From contig NZ_CAKKLX010000007.1 of NCBI RefSeq assembly GCF_918698155.1, positions 1 to 64,000 on the forward strand: 64,000 bases of DNA, written 5' to 3'. A program made the translations under genes and the position numbers. Source of the stretch: Roseomonas sp. CECT 9278. GTDB lineage: Bacteria > Pseudomonadota > Alphaproteobacteria > Acetobacterales > Acetobacteraceae. Every line of letters starts with the position of its first letter. Position 1 is the first letter of the stretch. The notes under the pieces were generated by a model. The model was not told the origin of the DNA. It saw only the letters and a program-made list of their open reading frames with translations, and ran no database searches. This document shows positions 43,543 through 53,750 of the stretch, one piece after another.

Positions 43543-44883
43543 TCAGTCCCCAAACGCGGCATCGAACAGCAGCTTCATGTTCAGCCCGACGATCACCGCC
43601 GCCGTAGCCCAGCCCAGCGCGAGCTGCCAGGCCGGCGCGGTGAAGACCCCCATCCGCTTGCGGTCCTGCGCGAACAGCATCAGCGGGATCACCGCGAATG
43701 GCAGTTGGATCGACAGGATCACTTGGCTGAGGATAAGCAGCTGCGCGGTGCCGGACGCCCCATACATCCAGGTGACGATCACCGCCGGGATGATGGCGAT
43801 CAGCCGCGTGACCAGCCGTCGCAGCACCGGCGGCAGACGGAACCGCAGGAAGCCCTCCATCACCACTTGCCCGGCCAGGGTCGCGGTGACCGTGGCGTTC
43901 AGCCCGCACAGCAGCAGCGCCACGCCGAAGGCGGTCGCGGCGATGCCCGCGCCCAGCAGCGGCGTCAGCAGTTGGTAGGCTTCGCCGATCTCGGCGACCT
44001 CGGTGTTGCCGCTGGCGTGGAAGGTGGCGGCCGCGGTGATCAGGATGGCAGAATTGATCAGGAGCGCGAGCGTCAGCGCCAGCGAGCTGTCGATGGTGGC
44101 GAACTTGATCGCCTCGCGCTTGCCCGCTTCGTCGAGGTTCCAGGACCGCGACTGCACAACGGCGGTATGCAGGTAAAGGTTGTGTGGCATCACGGTGGCG
44201 CCGAGGATACCCATGGCGATGTAGAGCTGCGTCTGGTTCGTCACGATCGAGACGGCAGGGATGTAGCCGTTCAGCACCGCCGCCCAATCCGGGTCCGACA
44301 GCACGATCTGGATGCCGAAACAGCCCACGATCAGCGCAATGAAGCCGAAGATCAGCGCCTCCAGCCAGCGCACGCCCTTGTTCTGCAGCCACAGGATCAG
44401 GAAGGCGTCGAGCGCGGTCAGGAACACGCCATAGAGCAGCGGAATGCCGAATAGCAGCTCGAGCGCGATGGCGGTGCCGATCAGCTCGGCCAGGTCGGTG
44501 GCGCAGATGGCGATCTCGGCGAACAGCCACAGCGGATAGGCGACGACCTTGGGGAACCGCTCCCGGCACAACTGGGCCAGGTCGCGTCCGGTCGAGACGC
44601 CGATGCGCACGCACAGCGCCTGCAGCAGGATCGCCATCAACGAAGAGGTGAGTGCGACCGCGAGCAGCGTGTATCCGAAGGCCGAGCCGCCGGCGAGCGA
44701 GGTCGCCCAATTGCCCGGGTCCATGTAACCGACCGCCACCAGGTAGCCCGGCCCCATGAAGGCAAACAGCTTGCGCAGGAAGCCGCCGGCATTGGGCACC
44801 GCGACGCTGCGGTGAACCTCCGGCAGGCTGGGCGGGCCGGATACGGCCGTCGTGGCGGCGGCGTCATCAGGAGGCGGTGTCAT
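43543..44883 (-). CDS. mntH: NRAMP-family divalent metal transporter
   Basis: This 446-residue proton-coupled importer of Mn(II)/Fe(II) has eleven membrane segments. Metal-site motifs are VGYMDPGNWATSLAGG (DPGN) and GATVMPHNLYLHTAVVQSR (MPHN). Divergent from mntR, with a palindromic operator in the 83-bp gap, so manganese-dependent repression is likely. In the island it may supply Mn to protect against other metals. Confidence 0.94.
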   Translation of the reverse strand: MTPPPDDAAATTAVSGPPSLPEVHRSVAVPNAGGFLRKLFAFMGPGYLVAVGYMDPGNWATSLAGGSAFGYTLLAVALTSSLMAILLQALCVRIGVSTGRDLAQLCRERFPKVVAYPLWLFAEIAICATDLAELIGTAIALELLFGIPLLYGVFLTALDAFLILWLQNKGVRWLEALIFGFIALIVGCFGIQIVLSDPDWAAVLNGYIPAVSIVTNQTQLYIAMGILGATVMPHNLYLHTAVVQSRSWNLDEAGKREAIKFATIDSSLALTLALLINSAILITAAATFHASGNTEVAEIGEAYQLLTPLLGAGIAATAFGVALLLCGLNATVTATLAGQVVMEGFLRFRLPPVLRRLVTRLIAIIPAVIVTWMYGASGTAQLLILSQVILSIQLPFAVIPLMLFAQDRKRMGVFTAPAWQLALGWATAAVIVGLNMKLLFDAAFGD

Positions 44884-44897
44884 GTCGCGGCTCCGAA

Positions 44898-44916
44898 GTT
44901 AAGCCTAGGCTAAGTT
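44898..44916. promoter_or_regulatory. MntR-box-like palindrome
   Basis: GTTAAGCCTAGGCTAAGTTA spans the centre of the mntH-mntR gap. AGCCTAGGCT is a perfect 10-bp palindrome flanked by near-symmetric TTA/TAA, close to DtxR/MntR-family operators. It would let MntR control both mntH and itself. Confidence 0.65.
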
Positions 44917-44966
44917 ATGCCAACACGACTATCAAGTGGGTCCGCTTCCATCTCCATATCCGAGTC

Positions 44967-45422
44967 ATGACACGCAGCCCTACCAGGCGATCCCTTCCAC
45001 CGGTCGATGACCATGCCGTGCGCTTCGCGCGCCAGCGTGAGGCCGACCGCACGGCGACCGCGGAGGATTACGTCGAGCTCATCGCCGACCTGCTGCGCGA
45101 GGAAGGCGAAGCGCGGGCCGTCGAGATCGCCCGGCGCATGGGTGTTTCGCAGGCGACGGTGACGGCCACGGTCGGACGGCTGCAGCGCGACGGGTTGGTC
45201 GAGACGAAGCCCTATCGGGGCCTGTTCCTCACCGATACCGGCCGGGCGATGGCCGAGGCGGCGAAAGCGCGCCACGACCTCGTGGTACGCTTCCTCATCG
45301 CGGTCGGGCTCGACCCGGAAACCGCCGAGCAGGATGCGGAGGGACTGGAGCACCACGCGAGCGAGAAGGCGCTTGCGGCCTTTGCAAGGTTCGTCGCGAA
45401 GGCAGAGAAGGATCGCGCATGA
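44967..45422 (+). CDS. mntR: DtxR-family manganese regulator MntR
   Basis: The 151-residue repressor has winged-helix segment ARAVEIARRMGVSQATVTAT and GLVETKPYRGLFLTDTGRAM, and a dimer/metal domain with AKARHDLVVRFLIAVGLDP, EQDAEGLEHHASEKAL. These are the E/H ligands of MntR. ATG 44967 lies downstream of the palindrome. Its stop overlaps the next regulator gene (ATGA, 45419-45422). Confidence 0.92.
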   Translation: MTRSPTRRSLPPVDDHAVRFARQREADRTATAEDYVELIADLLREEGEARAVEIARRMGVSQATVTATVGRLQRDGLVETKPYRGLFLTDTGRAMAEAAKARHDLVVRFLIAVGLDPETAEQDAEGLEHHASEKALAAFARFVAKAEKDRA

Positions 45423-45862
45423 CCGATACCTACTCGATCGGTGACCTCGCGCGCGAGACAGGCGTCAAGCCGACGACGATCCGGTGGTATGAGCAGGAAG
45501 GCTGGATGCCCCCTCCCGCACGCACCGAAGGCGGACATCGGATTTATGGTGCGGCGCATCTGCGACGCCTCGGCTTCATCCGCCATGCGCGCGAACTGGG
45601 GTTTGAGAGCGAGGCAATCCGAGCGCTGCTCGACCTGGCCGATCATCCCGAAGCCGATTGCGGGGCTGCGCACACGCTTGCCACGGCGCAGATCAGCGAG
45701 ATCGATGCGCGGCTGCGGCGCCTCTCGGCACTGCGCGCCGAATTGCAGCGGATGGCGACCAGCTGCGAGGGCGGCGTGGTCGGCGACTGCAGGATCATCG
45801 AGACACTCGCCGATTTCGCGCATGGGCACTGCGCGGATCCGATCCATCGGGCGCGCGGATGA
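45419..45862 (+). CDS. MerR-family regulator of ZntR/CadR type
   Basis: The 147-residue activator has HTH SIGDLARETGVKPTTIRWYE and EGGHRIYGAAHLRRLGFIRH. The metal loop has C81 (EADC) and a C-terminal SCEGGVVGDCRIIETLADFA then HGHC, which resembles the Zn/Cd/Pb-binding loop of ZntR and CadR rather than MerR. No matching target lies next to it; the dyad upstream of the ATPase gene at 33735-33765 is the best candidate. Translation is coupled to mntR. Confidence 0.87.
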   Translation: MTDTYSIGDLARETGVKPTTIRWYEQEGWMPPPARTEGGHRIYGAAHLRRLGFIRHARELGFESEAIRALLDLADHPEADCGAAHTLATAQISEIDARLRRLSALRAELQRMATSCEGGVVGDCRIIETLADFAHGHCADPIHRARG

Positions 45863-46041
45863 TCACGCCCGGAGGCACCTGAGCGCAGCGCGTTGCCGTC
45901 ACCCACGCGCGCGCGTCCTTCGCAGCTGCAACAGTGCTACAGCGCGGGAATCCTTTGTCACGGGACTGTCGTCAGCCGGAAAACTCCACTCGGCATGTTC
46001 ACCTCGTCGGCCAAGCAACGGTCGAAAAGGAGAATGCATCC

Positions 46042-46461
46042 ATGCCCACCCAGATCCGCAATCCGCGCCTCGTTCTCTCCGCCGCGACCGCGCTGGTCAT
46101 CCTCGGCACGATCGCCACCGCGGCCAAGGCGGATGGCCAGCCCGTGGTGTCGCTCGAACCTGTGATGCTCGGCCGCACCGGCTTCATGATCTATTCCGAT
46201 CGCGCGTCGTCGCTGTCGTCCCTGCCGGTCCGCCGCGTCATCACGAACGGCGAGAATGTCGAGATCGAATACGACACCTCGGCGCCGCCGCGCATGGTCG
46301 TGTCCCGTCCGGTCGCGCGCATCGTGGGCAGCGGCGAGAACCTCAGCGTCGAGTACGACGATCAGCAGGCCGCGAACATGCCGCATGCGATGCCGAATGT
46401 CGGCGGCGGCCACAACGCAGGCCTGTGGAACCTGCGCTCGCTGCCGCCGTCGCTACGGTAA
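46042..46461 (+). CDS. Secreted hypothetical protein
   Basis: The 139-residue protein has signal IRNPRLVLSAATALVILGTI ending near AAKADG. The mature part has two similar stretches, VRRVITNGENVEIEYD and VARIVGSGENLSVEYDD, suggesting a small internal beta repeat, then a His/Met/Asn-containing tail. AAGGAG precedes the ATG. It follows the MerR gene by 180 bp and ends before two hairpins. Family unknown. Confidence 0.7.
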   Translation: MPTQIRNPRLVLSAATALVILGTIATAAKADGQPVVSLEPVMLGRTGFMIYSDRASSLSSLPVRRVITNGENVEIEYDTSAPPRMVVSRPVARIVGSGENLSVEYDDQQAANMPHAMPNVGGGHNAGLWNLRSLPPSLR

Positions 46462-46469
46462 GCCAAGCG

Positions 46470-46494
46470 GGCCCGGGCCTCAAAGGTCCGGGCC
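46470..46494 (+). terminator. GC-rich hairpin after the secreted protein gene
   Basis: GGCCCGGGCC pairs with GGTCCGGGCC (one mismatch) over a TCAAA-type loop, 9 bases after the stop. A short TTGTGG follows. Confidence 0.5.
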
Positions 46495-46545
46495 TTGTGG
46501 CGGCCTTGCAGGCAAGGGTTCCAAGAACCCGGTCATCGCCGCGCA

Positions 46546-46589
46546 GCAACACTCTTCAGCATGCCGCTGAAGAGTGTTGCGGCGTTTTT
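46546..46589 (+). terminator. Perfect 15-bp hairpin with T-run
   Basis: GCAACACTCTTCAGC (46546-46560) and GCTGAAGAGTGTTGC (46566-46580) pair perfectly over a 5-base loop and are followed by GGCG and five T. This is a strong intrinsic terminator for plus-strand transcription. The rest of the 336-bp gap 46462-46797 holds no gene. Confidence 0.8.
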
Positions 46590-46797
46590 GACCGGCGCAC
46601 TGCCGACGCAGGAGCCACCCATACCAACGGTCGAATTCTTCGACCGCTGATATCCGCCGTTGCCGACCCGCAGGCGCCGGGCGGAAACCTCCGGTTTCCC
46701 TGGCGTCGTGCGAAGAGCACGCCCGTGGCGTGACGCCGGACTCCCGGCGGCGCCCTTCCGGGCGCTCGGTACGAGTCAAGCGCTCGTGCCGTGGGTG

Positions 46798-48234
46798 TCA
46801 GCCCGCCACGACGAATTCCGTCATCATGCCCGTCGCGAGATGCGGCATGTGGTGGCAATGGAACATCCAGCGACCTGGCGTTGCGAACTCTAAGGCCAGG
46901 GTAACGCGCTCCATCGGCGGCACCTGGACGGTGTCGCGCCTCGCGCCGACGAAACGCTGGGATCCCCATCCCACGACCTGAAACACCGTCCCGTGGATAT
47001 GCATCGGATGCGCCATCATCGACACGTTCGTCATCGTCAGCTCTACGCGTTCGCCACGGCGGGCTTCGAGCACCCTGTGCCGACCCCAGGGGCGATCATC
47101 GATGGACCAGACATAGGGCGTCATTCCGCCGTTGAGCGTGACCGACAGTCTCCGATCAGCGCGCCGCGCCGGCACCGGGCTCGCCGAATGCAGCCGCAGC
47201 TCCTGCCGTCCGTCGAAGCCAGGCGCGGCGCTGTCGGCCTCCGGGGCGATGCGCGCAACCGGAGCGTTGGTCGTGGCCAGGATGATTCCGCTCCGCTCCC
47301 GCGCGCCTTCCCGCAGCGCGAGGATGGGGAAGGTGCCGCCTTCACCTGGCAGCTCGAGAAGGAGATCGGCGCGCTGGCCCATCGCAAGCGCGAAGCGCGT
47401 CGTGCGAAGCGGATCGACCGGATGTCCGTCGACTGCGACCACAGACGCCTCGAGTCGCCCCGTATCGATCCAGAACACCGTCGCCGCCGCGCCGTTGATG
47501 ACGCGCAGCAGCACGCGGCCGCCGCGTTCGACCCGGACCACCTCCGGATCGCCCAGCGTCCGGTCGTTGGCAAGGTAGGCGTCGAAGTCGATGTCATTGA
47601 TGTCCGCCGCGCCCATCGGCATGCCACCGTGCGGCGCTGCGGCAGGCGACATCCCGCCATGCGGATTGCCCGCCGCGGCATGCGGCGCGCCACCGCCCGC
47701 CCCGAGCCGGGCGAGGATCTCGCCGAGCGGCGTGAACGAATAGTCGTGCAGCATCATCACGACCTCCTGCCGATCCGCTCGGGCATCCTCCGCGCTGCGC
47801 ACGATGTGCGGCGCCGCGAGAAGGCGCATCTCCTGGTCGGGCACATGGGCATGCATCCAGTGGGTGCCGGCATTGGGCACGAAGTCGAAGGCACGGTCGG
47901 CGCCGGCTGCGATCAACGGCAGCGGCGTATCGGGCACACCGTCCTGCGCGAAGGGCGGGGTCTGGCCGTGCCAGTGGATGATGGTCCGCTCAGGCAGCCG
48001 GTTCTCCAGGCGCACGCGGAACCGCTCGCCGGGTTGTTGCACCAGTCCGTGACCGCCATCCGGGCGAAGAAGGCCCAGGACCGTCGCCGCGCGACCGTCG
48101 ATGTCGAGCGTGCGTGACGTGGCACGGATCACCGTGGGCTCGGTGGCTGCTTCTGCCGGCTGACGGGCCGCACTCCAGATCGACAGGGGAAGTGCTGCGC
48201 CGCCTGCCATCAGGACACGGCGTGAAAGGCTCAT
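46798..48234 (-). CDS. Multicopper oxidase (CueO/CopA-like)
   Basis: This 478-residue periplasmic enzyme oxidises Cu(I) or phenolics with O2. It has a Tat-type signal (SLSRRVLMAGGAALPLSIWS) and all four copper-binding blocks: TIIHWHGQTPP, GTHWMHAHVPDQ, AHPMHIHGTVF and WMFHCHHMPHLATGMM. An inserted His/Met/Gly stretch near residue 205-235 (PHAAAGNPHGGMSPAAAPHG, continuing) resembles the Met-rich copper-loading segment of CueO. ATG 48234 follows GGAGCG. It is the last gene of the long copper cluster. Confidence 0.94.
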   Translation of the reverse strand: MSLSRRVLMAGGAALPLSIWSAARQPAEAATEPTVIRATSRTLDIDGRAATVLGLLRPDGGHGLVQQPGERFRVRLENRLPERTIIHWHGQTPPFAQDGVPDTPLPLIAAGADRAFDFVPNAGTHWMHAHVPDQEMRLLAAPHIVRSAEDARADRQEVVMMLHDYSFTPLGEILARLGAGGGAPHAAAGNPHGGMSPAAAPHGGMPMGAADINDIDFDAYLANDRTLGDPEVVRVERGGRVLLRVINGAAATVFWIDTGRLEASVVAVDGHPVDPLRTTRFALAMGQRADLLLELPGEGGTFPILALREGARERSGIILATTNAPVARIAPEADSAAPGFDGRQELRLHSASPVPARRADRRLSVTLNGGMTPYVWSIDDRPWGRHRVLEARRGERVELTMTNVSMMAHPMHIHGTVFQVVGWGSQRFVGARRDTVQVPPMERVTLALEFATPGRWMFHCHHMPHLATGMMTEFVVAG

Positions 48235-48327
48235 GGTTTTCGCTCCAATCAACAACCGGGCAAGTCTGCCCACCGTGAGACGACGCGAAATTGAACGGAG
48301 CGCGACAAAGTGTTTCCGCCTGATCAT

Positions 48328-50103
48328 TCATCCGGCAGTTGGCATTCCCGACGCATCCCGCTCCCGGATGGTCGGGCCGGAGCCGCCCGGCGCGCTCAGC
48401 TGGAACCCGCCGTAGAGCGCCCGGAAAAGGAACTCATGCCACGTGTCGCGCATCTCCCGCGTCGCGCGCAGGGCTTGTGTCACCGCCGCGAGCGCGTCGC
48501 GCTCGGCAAGTCGCACGGTTGGGAACTTGTCGTTCCCGCCCGGTGCCCGTGCGGCGCGCACCGCATCTGCCATGACCGCGACGCCGCCCATCCAAGGTGC
48601 GAACCGTTCCGAAAGCAGATAACGGCTGACGCGCATCGGATGCATCCAGCGCGCCATCGCGGCTGCCGCGGGGTTCGCTGCGGCCCGGATCCATGGCGAG
48701 ACAAGGGCGCCATAGACTGCATCGTTCCACTTCGAGACCTCGCCGACGCGCTCGAAGGCGGCGGACGGAGGCTCGAAACGGAGGTCCTCGACCCGGCGCT
48801 CGACAAACCCGACGCTGTATTGCGGTCGCCGGCATTCCGGATCGCCGGTCGGGTTGTCGATCGTCATCTCGTAGAGGCCGGGCGCAAGCAGGGAGACCTC
48901 GTCGAGCGCCTCGAGGATCGCGCGATGCTCGAAACGGGCGACCGAAGCCGAGACGAAGATCCCGAGGTGACCCACCTTCGGGTTGAGCAGATAGACGATG
49001 CGCTGTCCCGCCTGCTTCAGCGCGTCGGTATCGCGGTACACCCGCGCGATCCAGCCGAGGGCCTGGTGCGGCGGCGTGATGTTGTCGCCCTGCGACGCGA
49101 AAATCACCAGCGGGCTGCGCAGCTCACGCAGATCGATGCGGGTGCCGTCGCCGAGGTCGAGCACGCCGCGTTCGAGCTCGTTGCCGACGAAAAGGTGCCG
49201 GACGATGGTGGTGATCTCATCGCGGCTCAGGGCGTAGAATGTGTTCCACCAGCGCTCGAAGGCAAGGAACCGGGCCCGCTCTCCTTCCGGGTCGAGGAAC
49301 AGCGGAAGGTACTTCTCCCACAAGGCGTTCTCGGGCTTCAGGCCCTCGAAGTTCTGCACGAGCCAGGCGCCATCGAACTGGCCATCGCCGAGATCGGCGA
49401 GCAGCCGCACCGGCCAGACGCCGCCGGACAGGCCGCCCGCCAGCCGCATCGGGTTCACGCCCGGCTCCCCCGACCAGTACGACAGCGGCGATCCGTTCAG
49501 CACGACGGGGCCGAGCGATCCCTCGCAGTGCAACGCCAACAGGATAGCCGCCCATCCACCTTGGCAGTTCCCGTAGAGAATCGGTGGCCTGCCCTCGTGC
49601 CGCGCGGCGACGGCATCCACGAAGCGCCGCAGCGCGTGCAGCACGTCGATCAGCGTCTGCCCGGGGCATGGTGCGGGAAAGAACGTCACGAAGTAGACGG
49701 GGTATCCCTCGTGCAGCGCAATACCGAGTTCGGACTCGCGTCGGGTTCCACCGATCCCCGGTCCGTGCCCGGCGCGAGGGTCGATGACGATCAGGGGCGG
49801 CTTCGCCGGGTCGAGACAATGGTCGGCCTCGTCCTCCCCATACGCCGTGATGCGCAGGAGCGCGTAGTTCGCCGGGCGCGGAAAACGTCGCGCATCGAGC
49901 AGTGTCTCGTGCCGAAACGCGAGGATATCCGGCGCACCTGCGCTGTACTGGCTCAGGATGTCGTTGGCGCGTTCGCGCTGCACGTCCCAGAAGAGAATTG
50001 CGCGCTGCCACGCGTCGATCATGTATCCGGCAGCATCGGACATGTCGGGCAGGACCGCAGGCGTTGCGGGATCGGTCGGTGTGGCGCTGCCGAGGTCTGC
50101 CAT
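48328..50103 (-). CDS. DUF3141 alpha/beta-hydrolase (PHA-synthase-like)
   Basis: The 591-residue protein has a hydrolase core with a cysteine-type lipase box GNCQGGWAA, an Asp region IFASQGDNITPPHQAL and a His region NPKVGHLGIFVSASVA, the same triad layout as PHA synthase PhaC. The N-terminus AAGYMIDAWQRAILFWDVQR and the C-terminal TWHEFLFRALYGGFQ are DUF3141 signatures. Activity is unproven. ATG 50103 follows AGGACG; ATG 50118 is possible. It lies between a Spy-like protein gene and the oxidase gene. Confidence 0.88.
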   Translation of the reverse strand: MADLGSATPTDPATPAVLPDMSDAAGYMIDAWQRAILFWDVQRERANDILSQYSAGAPDILAFRHETLLDARRFPRPANYALLRITAYGEDEADHCLDPAKPPLIVIDPRAGHGPGIGGTRRESELGIALHEGYPVYFVTFFPAPCPGQTLIDVLHALRRFVDAVAARHEGRPPILYGNCQGGWAAILLALHCEGSLGPVVLNGSPLSYWSGEPGVNPMRLAGGLSGGVWPVRLLADLGDGQFDGAWLVQNFEGLKPENALWEKYLPLFLDPEGERARFLAFERWWNTFYALSRDEITTIVRHLFVGNELERGVLDLGDGTRIDLRELRSPLVIFASQGDNITPPHQALGWIARVYRDTDALKQAGQRIVYLLNPKVGHLGIFVSASVARFEHRAILEALDEVSLLAPGLYEMTIDNPTGDPECRRPQYSVGFVERRVEDLRFEPPSAAFERVGEVSKWNDAVYGALVSPWIRAAANPAAAAMARWMHPMRVSRYLLSERFAPWMGGVAVMADAVRAARAPGGNDKFPTVRLAERDALAAVTQALRATREMRDTWHEFLFRALYGGFQLSAPGGSGPTIRERDASGMPTAG

Positions 50104-50160
50104 CGTCCTGCCTTCCATGTGGCGAGGGCCGGCGGGGTGGGTGTCCCCGCCGGCGGTCCC

Positions 50161-51006
50161 TCACCGGCCGGTGCCACTCGAGGCGCCGGCGATCATGCCG
50201 GCGCCGCTGCCAGGAATGACGAGCCACGCCAACGCGTCCACGGTCCGCCGCTGCGCGTCGTCGAGCGCCGGCAGGAGCGCGGCGGCCGCCTCGCGGCAGG
50301 CCCGCGCGCGCTCGAGCTCGGCGGCAAGGCGGGTTTCCGCCATTGCAAGACGCGCCTCGAGCCCGGCGGCCGGTGCCGGCATCCGTTCGACCGCGCCGCG
50401 GTAGCGCGCCGCGGCTTCACGGATGCGCCCGGCGAAGGCGCTCCAGGCCGCTTCCTGGTCGGGACGGATGCGCAGTTCCGCGCGCAGGAAGGCCAGGCCG
50501 CCCTCGACGCGTTCGGCGAGCATCTCATGCAGCGGACCTGCCATGGGCGAGCTGCCGGCCATGCCGGAACGCCCCGCCATGCCGCCCATGGGCGACGCAC
50601 CCTGCATGGCTCCGGGCATCATGCCCCGCATCATGCCGGGCCGGGGTGATCCAGGCGACCGGTCGGCATCCTCGACTTCGAGACGGATCCCCGGGCCGAT
50701 GTTGATGATGACGTTCGTCGGCGAGCCGTACGCGCCATGATGGCGCATCGCCGGCATGCCGGCCGGTCGGCCCTCGCCGCCCATCATGCCCATCATGCCC
50801 ATGCCGCCGGGGCCGCTCATCATTCCCATGCCGCCGGGCGTCGCGGGAGGCGGCGCGGGCGTGGCCTGGGCTGGTGCTGCGGGGGTGGCCGGCGGCGCGC
50901 CCGCCGGGTGGTGGGGATCCGGTGCTGGCGCCTGCTGTGCCGCGGCCGGCAGGCTGAGCAACAATGCCGTCATCGCGACGACGGCGCCTGGTGCGTGTCT
51001 GGTCAT
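50161..51006 (-). CDS. Spy/CpxP-like LTXXQ periplasmic chaperone
   Basis: The 281-residue protein has signal APGAVVAMTALLLSLPAAAQ. It continues with a His/Pro stretch and a Met/Gly-rich low-complexity region (GMGMMSGPGGMGMMGMMGGE), then helical AFLRAELRIRPDQEAAWSAF and a C-terminal second helix pair ending DALAWLVIPGSG. The LRIRPDQEAAW segment is the LTxxQ-type element. Probable copper-stress chaperone with metal-binding Met residues. Confidence 0.8.
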   Translation of the reverse strand: MTRHAPGAVVAMTALLLSLPAAAQQAPAPDPHHPAGAPPATPAAPAQATPAPPPATPGGMGMMSGPGGMGMMGMMGGEGRPAGMPAMRHHGAYGSPTNVIINIGPGIRLEVEDADRSPGSPRPGMMRGMMPGAMQGASPMGGMAGRSGMAGSSPMAGPLHEMLAERVEGGLAFLRAELRIRPDQEAAWSAFAGRIREAAARYRGAVERMPAPAAGLEARLAMAETRLAAELERARACREAAAALLPALDDAQRRTVDALAWLVIPGSGAGMIAGASSGTGR

Positions 51007-51112
51007 GGCATGTTTCCTCTCGGTAGGGCCGCGCAGGAATTCCGGCGCGGGATTTGCGGACCCGATGCAGGTCCGATCGCGGCGCGCGGCGGCTCCGCTA
51101 TGCAGGTGCAGG

Positions 51113-51613
51113 TCACGGCTTGGCGGCCTGCTCGCGCAGCGCACGCCGCGCACCTACCAGTGCAAGCGGCGGCAACACTGCCCATTGCAGCAATGGGCCG
51201 GCCCCGGTGCCGAGAATGGGCAGGACGGGCATTGCGGCGGCGTAGGCCCAACTGCCGCGGATCTCGACGTTCAGCCATTCGCTGTACACCGTATAGGCGA
51301 GACCGATCACGACCGTGGCGGCGAGCACCCGTCCGAAGGCCCGCTCGGGCCACTGCGGCGCGCCGACGATCACCAAGGCCCAGGACAATGCGGCGAGCGC
51401 GATCAGCGCATCGCCGGCGGTGCAGTGCAGAACGGCGAAAGCCAACTCCCACGCCGTACCGTCGCGCCAGAGCGTATAGAGCGGCAGTTGCACGATCTCC
51501 CATGCGAGCATCGCCGGCACGAGCCGGATCATGGTGCCGCGCATCGCCGGCAGCCAGTTCGCCGGATGGCGCGTGACGTGGCCCGTCGGCATCGGGGGGG
51601 CGCCTTCGATCAT
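51113..51613 (-). CDS. Multi-pass membrane protein of an unnamed metal-locus family (paralogue 2)
   Basis: The 166-residue protein carries the same blocks as the protein at 42264-42755: [38 protein letters not shown] and [20 protein letters not shown] followed by G[14 protein letters not shown]. Start ATG 51613 overlaps the ATPase stop by 4 bp. One copy is coupled to an RND pump and this one to a P1B ATPase, so the family tracks copper transport. No name or function is known to me. Confidence 0.85.
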   Translation of the reverse strand: MIEGAPPMPTGHVTRHPANWLPAMRGTMIRLVPAMLAWEIVQLPLYTLWRDGTAWELAFAVLHCTAGDALIALAALSWALVIVGAPQWPERAFGRVLAATVVIGLAYTVYSEWLNVEIRGSWAYAAAMPVLPILGTGAGPLLQWAVLPPLALVGARRALREQAAKP

Positions 51614-53712
51614 CCTGCAGCCGTGTCGCTGCGCGCGACGTCGGCGCGAAGCGCCGCGAGCCGGCGTTCGCCCTGGCGCCCCAACAGTCGCGCATTGACC
51701 GCGACGACGACGGTCGAGAGCGACATCAGCGCCGCGCCGACCGCCGGCGTGAGCAGAATCCCCCACGGCACACCGACGCCGGCGGCCAGCGGGATCGCCA
51801 CGACGTTGTAGCCGGTCGCCCAGGCCAGGTTCTGGGCCATGCGCGCATAGGTCGCACGCGCGAGCGCGAGGATCGCGACGACATCGCGCGGGTCGTTGCG
51901 CACCAGCACGATGTCGGCGGCCTCGGCTGCGACGTCCGTCCCCGCGCCGATCGCGATGCCGAGGTCGGATTGGGCGAGTGCCGGCGCGTCGTTCACGCCG
52001 TCCCCCACCATCGCGACGGTCAGGCCGCGCGCCTGTATGGACTGCACCACCTCGGATTTCTGGTGCGGCAGCACCTCGGCGCGCACCTCGTCGAGGCCGA
52101 GTTCGCGGCCGACCTGTTCGGCGACCGGCCGTGCATCGCCCGTCAGCATCATGCAGCGCAGCCCGAGCGCGCGGAGCTGGCGGACGGCTTCCCGGCTCTC
52201 GGGCCGCACGACATCCGCCAGCGCGACCGCGCCCGCCAGCGCGCCGTCAGCCGTGACGAACACGACCGTCCGGCCGGCTGCCTGTTCCTCGGCAACGCGG
52301 GCATCCGTTAACTCGACGCCGCGGCGGCGAAGCGTGCCGGGGCTGACCACCTCGACCGCGACCCCCTCGATTGTCGCGCGCGCGCCTTCGCCGGGCAGGT
52401 TGCGGAATTCGGTCGCCGCCGGCGGCACGATGCCACGCGCCTCCGCGCCGCGCAGGATTCCCTTGGCGATCGGATGCTCGGAGGAGGATTCGAGACCGGC
52501 GGCCAGACGCAGCACCGCGGCCTCGTCGAAGCCGACGCCGAGCGGGACCACGGCAGCGACGCCGAAGCGACCTTCGGTCAGCGTCCCGGTCTTGTCGAAG
52601 ACGACGACCTGGAGCGCGCGCGCCCGTTCAAAGGCTGCGCGATCGCGGATCAGCAGGCCGTTGCGGGCGGTGAGTTCGGTGCTGACGGCTACCACCAGGG
52701 GCACGGCGAGGCCGAGCGCATGCGGGCAGGAAATGACCATGACGGTCACCATCCGCTCCAGCGCGAAGGCCAGCGGCGCGTCCAGGAGCAGCCAGACGCC
52801 GAATGTCCCGCCACCGACCCCGATCGCGACCCAGGTGAGCACGGCGGCGGCGCGATTGGCGAGATCCTGCGTGCGCGACCGCGTGGCCTGGGCCTGTTCC
52901 ACGAGGCGGATCACCTGCGCGAGATAGGTCTCGCCGCCGGTGCGCTCGATCCGCACGGTCAGCGCGCCTTCCCCATTGACCGCGCCGCCGACGACGCGGG
53001 CGCCGACGGCCTTATCCACCGGGCGGGATTCGCCGGTGAGCATACTCTCGTCCATGGACGAGCGGCCCTCGGTAACGATGCCATCCGTCGGCACCTTCGC
53101 GCCCGGGCGCACGAGCACGAGGTCGCCGGGCCGCAGCGCGGCGATCGGCACCTCCTCCTGCGCGCTGCCCTCGCCGAGCCGGGTCGCCGTTGCCGGCATC
53201 AGGCGCACAAGGGCCTGAAGGGCGCCCGAAGCGCCGAGCACGGACTTGGCCTCAAGCCAATGGCCAAGCAGCATGACCAGGATGAGGGTCGCAGTTTCCC
53301 AGAAGAACACGTCGCCCGGCAGCCCGGCGAGCACGGCAAGCGAATAGACGTAGGCGGAGACGATCGCGAGGCTGACCAGCGTCATCATGCCGGGCTTGCC
53401 GCGCCGCAATTCCCCCGACAGCCCAGCGAGGAACGGCCAGCCGCCGTAGAAGAAGATCACGCTCGCGAGCGCGGCCTCGACGAACGCGCTGCCGGGGAAG
53501 GCCAGGACGCCGGGCAGGCCCACCAGCATCTGGATGTGCCGCGAGAGCACCACGACGGCAATGGTCAGCGGGAGGCATATCCAGAAGCGGCGGCGGAAAT
53601 CGGCGACCATCGCGCCGTGGTCGTGACCTGCCTCGCCATGGCCGGTGTGCGGTGCGCCGTCGCTCGCGGGCGCAGTATGTTGGTGATGGCGATGTGCGGC
53701 GTGGTCGGTCAT
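51610..53712 (-). CDS. copB: CopB-type copper/silver P1B ATPase
   Basis: The 700-residue pump has a His-rich N-terminus ([20 protein letters not shown]) in place of an HMA domain and membrane motif CPH ([15 protein letters not shown]), the mark of P1B-3 Cu(II)/Ag exporters. Catalytic motifs [34 protein letters not shown] and [14 protein letters not shown] are intact. It lies 38 bp downstream of the methyltransferase-like gene and is translationally coupled to the next membrane protein gene. Confidence 0.94.
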   Translation of the reverse strand: MTDHAAHRHHQHTAPASDGAPHTGHGEAGHDHGAMVADFRRRFWICLPLTIAVVVLSRHIQMLVGLPGVLAFPGSAFVEAALASVIFFYGGWPFLAGLSGELRRGKPGMMTLVSLAIVSAYVYSLAVLAGLPGDVFFWETATLILVMLLGHWLEAKSVLGASGALQALVRLMPATATRLGEGSAQEEVPIAALRPGDLVLVRPGAKVPTDGIVTEGRSSMDESMLTGESRPVDKAVGARVVGGAVNGEGALTVRIERTGGETYLAQVIRLVEQAQATRSRTQDLANRAAAVLTWVAIGVGGGTFGVWLLLDAPLAFALERMVTVMVISCPHALGLAVPLVVAVSTELTARNGLLIRDRAAFERARALQVVVFDKTGTLTEGRFGVAAVVPLGVGFDEAAVLRLAAGLESSSEHPIAKGILRGAEARGIVPPAATEFRNLPGEGARATIEGVAVEVVSPGTLRRRGVELTDARVAEEQAAGRTVVFVTADGALAGAVALADVVRPESREAVRQLRALGLRCMMLTGDARPVAEQVGRELGLDEVRAEVLPHQKSEVVQSIQARGLTVAMVGDGVNDAPALAQSDLGIAIGAGTDVAAEAADIVLVRNDPRDVVAILALARATYARMAQNLAWATGYNVVAIPLAAGVGVPWGILLTPAVGAALMSLSTVVVAVNARLLGRQGERRLAALRADVARSDTAAG

Positions 53713-53750
53713 GTCGGACTACCCTGCGGTCGTTTTCGTGGGGCGAAGGG

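Noticed and set aside
46546-46589. Miniature transposable element
   Set aside because: No flanking target duplication is seen and the T-run fits an intrinsic terminator better.
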